Below are positions 47,200-56,815 of a stretch of 64,000 nt of DNA, in pieces. Made by a program: the position numbers and the translations under genes. This DNA is from Camellia lanceoleosa (taxonomy: Eukaryota; Streptophyta; Magnoliopsida; Ericales; Theaceae), in the NCBI GenBank assembly GCA_025200525.1, contig CM045758.1:167674261-167738260 (forward strand). Reading direction: 5' to 3'. The notes under the pieces are model-generated. The model was not told the DNA's origin and searched no databases. It was given only the letters and a program-made list of their open reading frames with translations. The stretch's first letter is position 1, and every line of letters begins with the position of its first letter.

Positions 47200-47754
47200 C
47201 AATAGATGGCTGTGAAGAATTAGTATGAATCAAACAATGTGAAGAAGACTTGGATCGAGTAACCATGGGATGGACATTAGAAGGAGAAGGAAGAGGCAAA
47301 TCAATGGAAATAGAGGAAATGGGAATAGGTACAGGTGCAGCAGGTGGAGAAGAACCAGGAGAATGAAACTGAACCTGATTAGAAGGAGAAGTGCTGAAAA
47401 TAGGAGCAGCAGCAGAAATGGGAGCAGCAGCAAAACTTGGAGCAGCAGCAGAAATATAAGGAGAAACAGCAGCAGAACTTGGAGCAGCAGCAGAAATATA
47501 GGGAGAAATAGATGAAGACATATTAGCAGCTGAAGAAGTAAAGTTAGGAACTGGAGAAGACCAGAAGAAAGACTGAATCTGAGGTAAAGAAGAAATAGAG
47601 GAAGTAGAAGGAGAAGTAGGTGTGGCCATAGCAAAGGGAAACACATGTTCATTAAACACAACATGCCTGGATAAGTAAACCTTACCTGAAATGGGATCCA
47701 AACATCTATAACCCTTAGCAAAAGAATGATAGCCTAAAACACACGGTAAGGGAT
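47200..47754 (-). pseudogene. Copia integrase C-terminal tail / linker, frame-broken
   Basis: The minus strand reads DPISGKVYLSRHVVFNEHVF, the conserved end of the Copia integrase region, followed by a low-complexity Ser/Ala/Pro linker (ISAAAP repeats) and HPMVTRSKSS, the motif that normally precedes the reverse transcriptase. It is separated from the main frame by stops and a frame change near 47700-47755. Confidence 0.85.
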
Positions 47755-50061
47755 TTAGGTCACAGCCTTAGTAGAGTTATATGGTTTTAACCAAGGAAAA
47801 CATTGACACCCAAATGTTCTTAGAAAAGCAAAGTCTGGAAGATGATGAAACAAAACCTCAAAGGGAGATTTGTGATGCAACTTAGAAGAAGGCAATCTGT
47901 TAATCAAATAAGTAGCACAAGCAAGAGCATCAAACCAAAAATGAAGAGGAACAGAGGAATGATGTAACAAGGCTATAGCAACTTCAGTGAGATGTCTATG
48001 TTTTCTCTCAGCCACACCATTTTGTGGTGGTGTATATGGACAAGAAAGTTGATGTACAATACCTTGAGCTGTGGTAAAAACTTTCATTTTCTTATTACAG
48101 TATTCAGTACCACCATCAGTTCTGAGAATCTTGAGTGAAGTAGAGAATTGTTTTTCAGTATAAGCTTTAAACTCAAGAAACTTATCATATACTTCACTTT
48201 TATAAGCCAAATGATAGAGCCATGTAAATTTGCTAAAATCATCCACAAAGAGAACATAATATTTGATGCCAGATGTAGAATCAAAGGGACCCCAAACATT
48301 ACTATGTATTAATGAGAGAGGTTTATTGACAGAAGAATTTGACAATTGAAAAGGCAAACGATGACTTTTAGCAATACAGCAGTCAATACAATCAAGTGTC
48401 TTAACAGACTTGTTGGTAGTAAGCTGCAAATGAGGAACAAGATGCTGAAATTTCAAACTACTAGGATGACCTAATCTATTATGCCATACAATACTAGAAG
48501 TAGGCAATGACTTATTGACAACAGAATCTAGTACATTAGTAATAGCAGATGTGAGTGATGCTGTGTTTGGAGCAGCAAAGGCAGCAGAAGCAGATGTGTT
48601 AGTAACTGATGGAAGAAAATGGTATAAGCCATTGAGATTAGATCCTTGATGAAGAATTCTCTTCGTAACTTTGTCCTGAATCACAAAATTGGCTTCATCA
48701 AAACTAATAATGCAATTATTATCCTTAGCCAACTTTTGAACAGAAACAAGATTAGAAGACATAGAATTAGCATGAAGAACATTATTGAGTTTGAAAGAAT
48801 AATGAAGGGTAGGAAGGATACCTTTACCAATGTTCTGAATAGGAATGGAAGTTCCATCTCCTATGGTCATGTGATCTGTGCCTGGATAAGCCTGATAGTT
48901 ACTGAGATGATTCAGATCATTGGTAATATGATCAGTGGCTGCAGAGTCTAAGTAACAAGGACTAGACTGAAAATCTGAAGAAACCTGAGACAGATGTGAA
49001 GAAACACTAGAACCAGGTAAAGAAGATGTAAGATGTGCTCTAGGTTGCTGAGGAGAAGAAAATTGAGAGGATGGAGAATGAGTAGAAGCATGTGAAACAG
49101 ATTGATATTGAGGATCCATGCGATGCCAGCAATCAAGTGTAGAATGACTCAGTCCTCCACAAATTTGACAACCTGAAGTGGAAGAGATCTGATTGAAATT
49201 GCATCCTCTACCTCTGTTGTTGTTATAATAGCGACTATTACCTCTATATGATCCTGAAGTTCGACCTCCTCTGCCTCTATAAGATGATCTGCCTCTTGAA
49301 TAGGTGAAAGGAGGTGCTCGTGAAGCAGAAGTACCAGATCTAGATCCTTTGAATGAAGAAAATGCAACAGTTGGTTCTGCAACTGTTTTGTGTTTAGCTT
49401 CCAAATGAATGGCCTTAGAACATAGCAGAGATGATAAATCATCCATAGTGATAGTGTCAGATCGAGCACGAATGGCTGTGGTGAAAGCATCATATTCAGA
49501 CGGCAAACCATTCAAGGTAATTAACACCAAATCTTCATCTTCAATGATTACTGAAGCAAGTGCTAGTTGACTGACTAAGGCCTTAATCTTGGAGAGATAC
49601 TCCTCCATTGAATCTAATTTCTTGGAAACAAGATTCAACTTGTTCTTCAATTGATGGATATGAGATCTAGACAGAGATGTAAATCTCTTGTGCAGAGAAG
49701 ACCAGATCTCAGAACAATTCTGAAATTGAAGCACAGTTGAGTAGATTGGTGGTGTAAGTGTAGCAGTAATACAGCTCAAGAGATGAGCATCTATCATACA
49801 CCATTGAAGATGATCTGGATTAGGTACTTCATTTCCTGTTGAATCTGTAATTGTAAGAGAAGGACATGGTGTTGAACCATCAACAAAACCTAGAAGATTA
49901 GTAGCTCTGAGAATGTTGGACAATTGATTTTTCCAGATGATGAAGTTTGATCCATCGAGCTTTCCAGTGACAAATGATGAAAGATTGGATATCAGCAGAG
50001 TTAAGTTTGAAGGAAGTGAAGAAGATAAAACAGATGAAGATAGGGAAGATGAAGTTGCCAT
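47755..50061 (-). pseudogene. Copia gag-protease-integrase polyprotein (768-residue open frame)
   Basis: It starts MATSSSLSSSVLSSSLPSN. Domains: gag (residues ~35-250, FVTGKLDGSNFIIWKNQL, WSSLHKRFTSLSRSHIHQLK); an Arg/Gly-rich stretch (~240-290); a CCHC knuckle CQICGGLSHSTLDC (~298); the protease motif YLDSAATDHIT (~370); GAG-pre-integrase IVWHNRLGHPSSLKF with CIDCCIAK; and an integrase core with catalytic D (LFVDDFSKFTW, ~605) and E in the PYTPPQNGVAERKHR block (~670). The protease triplet is D-S-A, not D-S-G, so activity is doubtful. The frame stops after NSTKAVT. The protein normally packages RNA, matures the polyprotein and inserts the cDNA; with no reverse transcriptase this copy cannot move by itself. 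Confidence 0.9.
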
Positions 50062-50088
50062 GGATCAGGAGCTCGTGAGAGCATCAAT

Positions 50089-50100
50089 GCTCTGATACCA
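50089..50100 (-). other. Copia primer-binding site
   Basis: TGGTATCAGAGC on the minus strand directly inside the 5' LTR, complementary to initiator tRNA-Met. Confidence 0.88.
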
Positions 50101-50411
50101 TGATGAAAAACACAGAACAAGTATATTTCATTCAACTCAGTTTCAATGCATACAGAACTATCCAGTAGTCCTTTCTATATATACAAGAAGCAGATAACTA
50201 ACTCTAACTAACTAACCACTTAACAAACTATTAACAAACTATCTAACTAACTGAAGCATATATTCAGCTATAGCTGCAGCACAGGATTGATACAATAAGA
50301 CCTGAGCTAGCTCTTTGAACTCTGTGAACTGTCTTGACTGAAATTGATCTGTGAACTGATCTGGGAGCTGCAGAGTTTGTATCCTCAATTGCAGAGTTTG
50401 TATCCTCAACA
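50101..50411 (-). repeat. 5' LTR of the nested Copia element
   Basis: Pairs with 46287-46606. Ends TG...CA. Lacks part of the central sequence of the other LTR. Confidence 0.9.
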
Positions 50412-50559
50412 AGTTTGAACCATCATTCAACTACATCAAACTCTTTGGTATACAAAACAATGGTATTCTTTTGGTATATAAAATTAAAGAAGAAATGGAT
50501 TTTATCTAGAGGAACCAATATTTATACTAGAACAACAAAGGTAATCATATTTTATAGGT

Positions 50560-50935
50560 ACCTATAGTTATTAACGTGGATAACTATCATAATATATCAA
50601 GAGCATTGTAAAAACTTTTGGTGTTTTCTGAATCATCATCATCATCATCAAAAGTATTTGAGCTTTAGTACACTTATTGGTTTGGGTAGTGGGTTTGAAC
50701 TTTCCACATCCATGAGTTGCTGCCAAAATTATTCTATTATTGATTGATTTGAGAGAGCAATGTATTTCTTGTTTGATTGATTTGAGTGATTCATCATCAT
50801 CAGACGTATTTGAGCTTTGGTACACTTATTGGTCTTTATTGATTGATTTGAGAGAGTAATGTATTTCTTGAATCTATCATAATCTATCAAGAGCATTGTA
50901 GAAACTTTTGGTTTCTTCGTTAATATGCTTCATAC
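50560..50935. repeat. Local duplications with (ATC)n
   Basis: 'atcaagagcattgta(a/g)aaactttt' occurs near 50598 and 50888. 'gtatttgagcttt(a/g)gtacactt' occurs near 50652 and 50809. 'attgatttgagagag' occurs near 50745 and 50841. Two (ATC)n tracts are included. Noncoding CACTA interior. Confidence 0.75.
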
Positions 50936-51505
50936 TAGATATGCTTTTAGTTTTCTTGATAGTACTAATTTAGATTGCACCACCGGGATGCAATCATTGA
51001 TGGTGCATGCATGCATAAATAGCCTTAGACCCGTCCAAGAATCTTTATTAGAGATACCTAGTCATCTTTGATGAAACTCTTATTGGATTGTCCAGTTTGG
51101 ACAGTTCAGGAGCACAAGTCTGTATTGTAATTAATAGTTCTACTATTTATAGTCCATCTAGTAGAGATTTTGTATAGCAACTCCTTGTGTTCTCCGAGTG
51201 CATAATAGACAAGGTGTAGCAGTACACCTAGTCTATGTCGTGTATTTGGAGAACCATGGGGAGATACTGCCGAAATTTCGTTAGAGATGAACAGAGCGGT
51301 ATGAACTGCTTTTTACAATATAGACCGTGCATTCCTGAATGGGAAAGTAGGATGAACCAACATATTAGAGACCAGTTAGAGGTGAATGATGTCATATTGC
51401 ATACATTATAAGGTACTTAATTGAGGTTAAGATTAATTAAAATGGAACGGTAATTTTGAACTTTGTTAATTTGGCAATGACATTTGTAGTGTAAGACAGA
51501 ATCAG

Positions 51506-52108
51506 ATGGATAAAAGTTAGATAAATCAGCATAGGTTGCACCCAGAATACATACAAAGGGTTAAGGAATTTATTAAATTTGCATGCGAAAATAAGCCGTT
51601 GTTGAATGAAGTCACATGCCCATGTAAATGGTGTCGTAATGTCAAATTGGCAGAGAAAGGCTTGTCAGGGGAATATTTAATGATCAACGGGTTTCTTCCA
51701 AGTTACACCAGTTGGATTTTTCATGGGGAGAATTTGTCGTCGCCTGTGCCACACAATGTAAATGTTAGGCAAACTGATTCGAATGATAGTGATGAAACTT
51801 ATGAAATGCTATACGAAGGATTTGGACTTTCTCCACCAAGCTTTATTCACAAGGCAGCAAGTTCTGGTATTAAACAAGGTCCAGATGAGAAAACCAAAAA
51901 ATTCTTCAATTTATTGAAAGAGGCCAAAAGAGAGTTGTATCTTGAGTGTCAGAAGTTTTCAACGCTCTCATTTATTGTTTGGTTATTGCACATCAAGTGC
52001 CTTAGTGGATGGAGTGACAAGTCTTTTACGATGTTGCTCGAGCTTTTGAAGGATTCGTTCCCAAATGGTGAAACTTTGCCAAAGTCATTGTATGCAACTA
52101 GGAATTGA
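51506..52108 (+). pseudogene. CACTA transposase (TNP2-type) N-terminal remnant
   Basis: The frame begins ATG at 51506 (MDKS), has TAG at 51518-51520 where family members have Trp, then continues INQHRLHPEYIQRVKEFIKF and ACENKPLLNEVTCPCKWCRN: the transposase-associated domain with its C-x-C-x-x-C cysteine cluster. It goes on with GFLPSYTSWIFHGE, then ECQKFSTLSFIVWLLHIKCL, WSDKSFTMLLELLKDSFPNG and ETLPKS, the segment before the TNP2 catalytic domain. It ends at TRN-stop at 52108. The large catalytic domain, including its acidic residues, is absent. A short following segment (about 52105-52240, IEKQIQAIRTDFQS... in broken frames) may be a remnant of a second CACTA protein. Confidence 0.9.
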
Positions 52109-52521
52109 GATTTTCAGTCACAAATTGAGAAACAAATTCAGGCTATACGCACAGATTTTCAGTCATGAATTGAGATTTTGGAACCTCAATTGCAAGCTAC
52201 GGGCGTGCCCGTTGCACCAGCTGTTGCACCTTCGAACCCATTACATAGGCAGCATGTATTTTCATTATTTTTACTAGTTATTACTTTAAATTGCCCAGAG
52301 CTACCATACAACTTAAGCCTCTTATTGAATGATAGGTTGTGGATTCACTTAGTAGTTATCCCACTGTTCGGCTAATGTCACATCAATAACAATCTCATGC
52401 ATTTTCATCCCAGGAGGTGAGCAATCATTTAATCAAAGCTTTTTTTGACAAATACCATATCTTGTTAATTACAATACTTGCTTTTATTAAATATAGGTTC
52501 ACCTTTCAAAGAAAGAGAAGA

Positions 52522-52552
52522 AGAAGAAGAAGAAGAAGAAGAAGAAGAAGAA
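52522..52552 (+). repeat. (AGA)n microsatellite
   Basis: About ten AGA/GAA triplets. An apparent poly-arginine reading frame here is only this repeat. Confidence 0.95.
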
Positions 52553-52842
52553 CTAACAAGGTAAAAGTACTAACATCACTAGTTCGTGGTTTTTGTTCAT
52601 TTGGTTTGTAGGGCATTGTTGGTTCTGAAATTAGGGTGTCGGTTGTTACTGTTGTGACTAGTGACTAAATTTGGCTATTTTTGTAGATTGAAAATTGACA
52701 ATCTTTGTTGATGTATTCATTGTTTGATTTTGTTTTGTGTACTTTCCTATTCAGTGATTTTTTTTTTTTTTTTGATTCATGTATTTACATGAATATATTT
52801 GGGTTGTGATTTTAGCATTGTGAAAGGAAAGCTGTAGAACAG

Positions 52843-53150
52843 CAGCTTAGTTATTTGAACGAGCCATCAGTTCTTCACAACCTTCAATATAGATATTGTC
52901 ATGATATTATTTATGTATGCATGATTGTGATACTTAATTTCCCTCCCATCAAATTGAGTTTCCTTTTTCCTCTCATTTGTTTGTGCTTGTTTCCTGTAGA
53001 GTAAAGCAGGGCCTGTTTTAATAGCAATCAATCCCTTCAAAGATGTCCATTGTTTTGGAAACAATTTTATCACAGCTTACAGGGAGAAGCTTTTTGACAA
53101 CCCTCATGTTTTTGCCATAGCAGATACTGTCTATAACAAAATGATGAGAG
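52843..53150 (+). pseudogene. Captured myosin motor gene fragment (class VIII-like), two exons
   Basis: Exon 52843-52914 encodes QLSYLNEPSVLHNLQYRYCH then DIIY. Exon 53000-53150 encodes SKAGPVLIAINPFKDVHCFG, NNFITAYREKLFDNPHVFAI and ADTVYNKMMR. Both exons keep their splice signals (acceptors ACAG| and GTAG|, donors |GTATGC and |GTGAGT) and join in frame. The segment is the start of the myosin head just before the P-loop; the ATP-binding GESGAGKT exon is not present. Wording such as YLNEPSVL-NLQYRY and KAGPVL-A-NPFK is closest to plant class VIII myosins as I know them. Actin motor function is impossible from this piece. It sits inside the CACTA element in the transposase direction. Confidence 0.85.
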
Positions 53151-53957
53151 GTGAGTTAAATAGTACTTGCAGGGATTTTGAAGAAAAAAATAGGGCTCAT
53201 ATTCATCTATTTATACTTTGCTACTAAAGAATTTGTTTTGCTCACTCTACTTTTATCATGGATCATGCAAATGAAGTGAATCAATCCATCATCATAAGGT
53301 TAGTTGAACTGTCTTATGGATTTGTTGAACTGTTTTATGGGAAACTCTGGTTTTTAAACTGTGAATCAATCCACCACTAGGGTGATAGGGCCATAAATCC
53401 ATGGGAAGAATGGAGCTGGGAATATATATATTCCTTGAGTTTGTTTAGGTTGGAGATATTCTTGTCATTGTTGAAAGTGACAATAAAGCGTTAATATTCT
53501 GGGAGGAGATGGGTACTAATGTTTAGCTTGCTTAATTCTGCAAAAGCTTATGTTTGTTTCAATGTGACACTTCTATGGAAGAGCTTTGCCAATAAGTAAC
53601 TGGATTTGAAGTCTAGAGGATAATTTTAAGTATTTAAAAAGTTCATTGCGAGGTAATCCCCAAGTCTAATTTAAGATATTTTTCTAGGTGAATGGAGCAT
53701 AAGTTTGGAGGCTGTTCTAGCAAAGAACTAGTTCTTTGAAACTTGAGTATGCCCTGATTGGGAGGTTGGCCAGATATGTAAAGGAGTATAGCAATCGTGT
53801 GCACGAACATAGAGCATAAGTATGCTAGTAGAGTTGGTTTACAATTGTGACATTCTTTATTCTGCTGCACCTGGGGAGCTTGTTAATTCACAATAAATAG
53901 TTCTTTATATGTTGAAACAAAACAGTGTCACTGAGGATAAAAATTCTCTTGACAATG

Positions 53958-54246
53958 GCTTCTTTATATTCAAATTAAAAATGAAGAAGATATGGGAAAA
54001 ATTCTTGAAATTGGGCCATTTTATTTTGGAAGTAGACTAATTTTAGTGAGAAGATGGCAGTTGTACATGCATTTGACAAAGAGTGAATTCTTTTTTGTGC
54101 ACATTCCGGCGAAATTCTATAATATTCCCCTAGAGCTTTGGACAAATGATGGGCTGAGTCATGTGGCTATTGTTATTGGTAAACCTTTGTACCTTGATGA
54201 GTATGCTGAAGTTCATAGTAGGCTTATTTTTGCAAAATTGCATTGA
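53958..54246 (+). pseudogene. DUF4283 domain fragment
   Basis: From ATG at 53992 the frame reads MGKILEIGPFYFGSRLILVR, RWQLYMHLTKSEFFFVHIPA, KFYNIPLELWTNDGLSHVAI, VIGKPLYLDEYAEVHSRLIF, AKLH-stop. The preceding GFFIFK-like segment (53958) is one frame off. This pattern (GFFLF..., ILE-GP, R-W, PLELW-GL, IG-PLY-DE, RL-FA) is the plant DUF4283 domain, found in zinc-knuckle proteins often derived from LINE ORF1. No zinc knuckle follows. It may be another captured fragment or the remains of a LINE ORF1 inside the CACTA element. Confidence 0.75.
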
Positions 54247-54689
54247 TTTTTTTTTTTTTTTTTTTTTTTTCAATTTGTGTTTAATTTGGTGAATTTGATT
54301 GTAATTTATGTTCTGATGCAGGCATGTAAACTAGTGATGACTACAGCTTCTACGCTAAAACATGATTTTTGGATATATGTTAGTTTGTGGTCAATGTTAA
54401 AACATGATTTTTGGATTTAGATATGTTATTTTGTGGGTAATGGTGATTGGATATTAATTGAATGAGAAACTGAATTAATGCTTCATTTGTTATTTGGACG
54501 AGAGTTATTATTTTATATGTTAGTTTTATTACAGGTATTTGAATGGGAGTTAATGTTTTATATGTTAGTTTTATTACAGGTATTTTTTTATTAATTGAAT
54601 GAGAAACCAAATTCAATATTTTATTACAAGTCTTTTTTTAATTTAATCAAACAAAATTAGCACAATTTCAAAAAAGAAAAGAAAAGAAA

Positions 54690-54995
54690 AGGATATGACG
54701 GCGTTTCTACAAACGCCTCATAAACCCTAAACACTAACGGTTATATTTTTAAAATAGATACGACGGTGTTTCCAAAACGTTACTAAATATCGTTGGTGAC
54801 ATCAGCGTGTGTGTATAGCAGGACATTTGGCTGCGTTTTTTAAAACGCCTTCTATACTAATACAACGACGTTTTTAAAACGTCACAAAGCTACAGCGACG
54901 GCCGCATCTTTGACGTTTGGTACTAAACGCCACAAAAGGAATTAGCGGCGTTTTTAATAGATATAGCGGCGTTTTTTAAACGCCACTAAAAGTCC
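54690..54995. repeat. CACTA right subterminal palindromes
   Basis: Repeated GACGGCGTTT, AAAACGCC, GGCGTTTTTAAACGCC-type sequences in both orientations, matching the left subterminal block at 44090-44215. Confidence 0.85.
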
Positions 54996-55027
54996 AATTT
55001 CCAGCAGTGGCAAATTTGACTAAATGT

Positions 55028-55418
55028 CACTACAACATACAAGAAATTTAGAGAACAAATATTTTGATTTCTAAAAGTGAAAATTTTGTTATAAAAGTTA
55101 TTTAAGAACCAATTTCCATCGTCATGGGGATAGTCGCTAAAAGGTCGTCCCGAAAAGTAAAAAATAAGGCTTTTAGTGACAAAATTTCGCAAATGTCACT
55201 AATAAATAGATTTTAAGGAACAAGATAATTTGGTTTCAAAATGATTTATTTTTTGAGATAAAAAATTTGGTCCTAAAAGGATAATAATTAATCACTAATG
55301 TCTAATTTTTGTTGTTAAAAATATAATAATGACACTTTTCGCAACAAAATTATTTGGTCCTTACAAAAAAAAAAATTTATAAATTTTAATCTCTAAAACC
55401 TTAATTTTTTGTAAGGTG
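55028..55418. mobile_element. Small nonautonomous CACTA element, inverted copy of 22887-23275
   Basis: The left end is CACTACAACATACAAG. The right end reads CACCTTACAAAAAATTAAGG on the other strand, close to the left end of the 22887 copy. 'ccatcgtcatggggatagtcgctaaa' corresponds to the reverse of 'ttagcgactatcatcatgacg'. It begins only 16 bp beyond the end of the large CACTA element. Target duplication unclear. Confidence 0.7.
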
Positions 55419-55671
55419 TACGGTGAATGTATAAAATATTAGTGCTTTATTATAAATTTCTTTGGCAATAATCAAAGGAGTACTCCTATTGCCAATAGAT
55501 CTAATACTTTTTTTAAAAAAAATTCTTGGTGCTTACACAAATATTTAAAACAAATTTCATGTTGCTTTCACAAAAACCAAATCGACCATTTCAATAAAAT
55601 TAATTTTTAGTTAATCCATATATTTTGTTTAAGGGCGAATTACGCTAACAGTCTTTATAGTTTGCGATTTG

Positions 55672-56435
55672 TTTCACTTTAATTTTTGACTTTTTAATTG
55701 AGACGCATTTGACCTTAAATTATAAATCTTGTTCCAAATAAAGACAACTGAATATACCATTACTCAATTTCAAGGGTAAAGTCGTCAATTTGATAAAATA
55801 TAAACTAATTTGACAAAAATAAATATCAAAAAAATATTTTTGAATTTTTAAAAATAATTTATACATACCAAAGATAAAATTATGTAAAATTGATAAATCT
55901 TTTAGACATTTATTTATTTATTTTTACCAAATTAATTTTTATTATGTGTTTGGATGACAATCATGCAATGGGTGGTTGTTAGACTTTTAATGTGTAATCG
56001 ATATATTTAATTTATGAAATGTTTTTAGTTTTGGATTTTTTAATTTAATTGATTGGTTTCATAATGATATTAAAATTGTCACCATATTTGACTTTTGAAA
56101 AAATAGAAACTAATTTAATGAACATAAAAACAACTACCTATTACATGATCATCATTCAAACACAAAATAAAAATTAATTTGGTAAAATAAATAAATAAAG
56201 AAATGTATAAAAAATTAACAATTTTACATAATTTTATCTTTAGTGGGTAGAAATGATTTTTAAAAATTTAAAAATATTTTGACATTTATTGTTGTCAAAT
56301 TAATTTATATTTTATCAAATTGACGACTTTGCCTTTGGAATTGAGCAATGACATTTTCAATTGTCTTTATTTGGAATAAGATCCAAAATTTATGGTTAAA
56401 TGTGTCACAATTGAAAAGTCAAGGACCAAAATAAA
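55672..56435. repeat. Foldback element, about 764 bp, two ~380-bp arms
   Basis: The left arm has 'tttgactttttaattgagac', 'ccaaataaagacaa', 'aaagtcgtcaatttgataaa' and 'accaaattaatttttatta'. The right arm carries the reverse complement of each block in mirrored order, meeting near 56050. The arms differ by scattered substitutions. A transcript would form a long imperfect hairpin. No coding capacity; no sure target duplication. Confidence 0.85.
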
Positions 56436-56566
56436 GGCCTCATTTGGCAATTATATGTTTTAGCCAAAAAGTCACTATAAGTTGCCACATCATTCTCCCT
56501 ATTTTTTTATATATATTTTCGTGAAAAGACAAAAAATTACTAAAATAGGTTGTTTCCAAACGAGAC
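56436..56566. mobile_element. Short MITE fragment, GGCCTCATTTGG ends
   Basis: The left end GGCCTCATTTGGC pairs with the right end, which reads GTCTCGTTTGGAA on the other strand. It resembles the ends of the MITE at 31516 and directly abuts the foldback element. No target duplication visible. Confidence 0.55.
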
Positions 56567-56584
56567 TTTATTGTTAATTTTCAG

Positions 56585-56815
56585 CAACAATTTAAAAATG
56601 GTCACAAAAATGTTACTAATTATAAGTTTTAGAGACAGTTTAAAAAAATTATCACAAAAAAGTCACTAATTTTTAACTTTTAGTGATAGTTTGAAAAATT
56701 AATATCAGAAAAAGTCACTAATTATAAGTTTTAGGTACAATTTATAAAAACCGTGACAAAAAAAGACATTAATTGTCAATTTTTAGTGACATATATAAAA
56801 AAATCGTTACAAAAA
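56585..56815. repeat. Tandem ~60-65-bp units with 'AAAAGTCACTAATT...TTTTAGTGACA'
   Basis: About four diverged units, each combining 'cacaaaaa(a)gtcactaatt' and 'aagttttag(a/t)ga(c/t)a(g)ttt'. Similar in style to CACTA subterminal repeats. Confidence 0.65.

Larger units (their letters stand above)
46287..50411 (-). mobile_element. Ty1/Copia retrotransposon nested in CACTA, RT-deleted, duplication AGTTT
   Basis: LTRs at 50101-50411 (5', 311 bp) and 46287-46606 (3', 320 bp) both run TGTTGAGGATAC...TTTTTCATCA on the minus strand. AGTTT flanks both sides exactly (46282-46286, 50412-50416). The domain order protease, then integrase, then RNase H marks Copia. The LTRs are close over their outer ~180 bp but differ by several substitutions and small indels in the middle, so the insertion is not recent. 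The reverse transcriptase is absent. Confidence 0.93.
44058..55009. mobile_element. Complete CACTA (En/Spm-type) transposon, about 10.95 kb, target duplication GCA
   Basis: The left end CACTGCTGAAAAAAGG and the right end ...TTTCCAGCAGTG (CACTGCTGGAAATTGG in reverse) match. GCA lies directly outside both (44055-44057 and 55010-55012), the 3-bp duplication typical of CACTA elements. Subterminal regions (44090-44215 and 54690-54990) are full of palindromic GGCGTTTTTAAACGCC-like motifs. Contents in order: subterminal repeats, a 'ccatcgaagattcagat' repeat, a nested Copia element, a transposase N-terminal remnant (+), myosin exons (+), a DUF4283 fragment (+), subterminal repeats. With the Copia element removed it would be about 6.8 kb. 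The transposase is truncated and carries a stop, so the element needs a helper to move. Confidence 0.93.

Noticed and set aside
47230..47721. Leucine-rich and arginine-rich frames over the Copia region
   Set aside because: Antisense or shifted readings of the Ser/Ala/Pro linker of the Copia polyprotein.
52417..52611. Poly-arginine open frame
   Set aside because: It is the (AGA)n microsatellite read in one frame.
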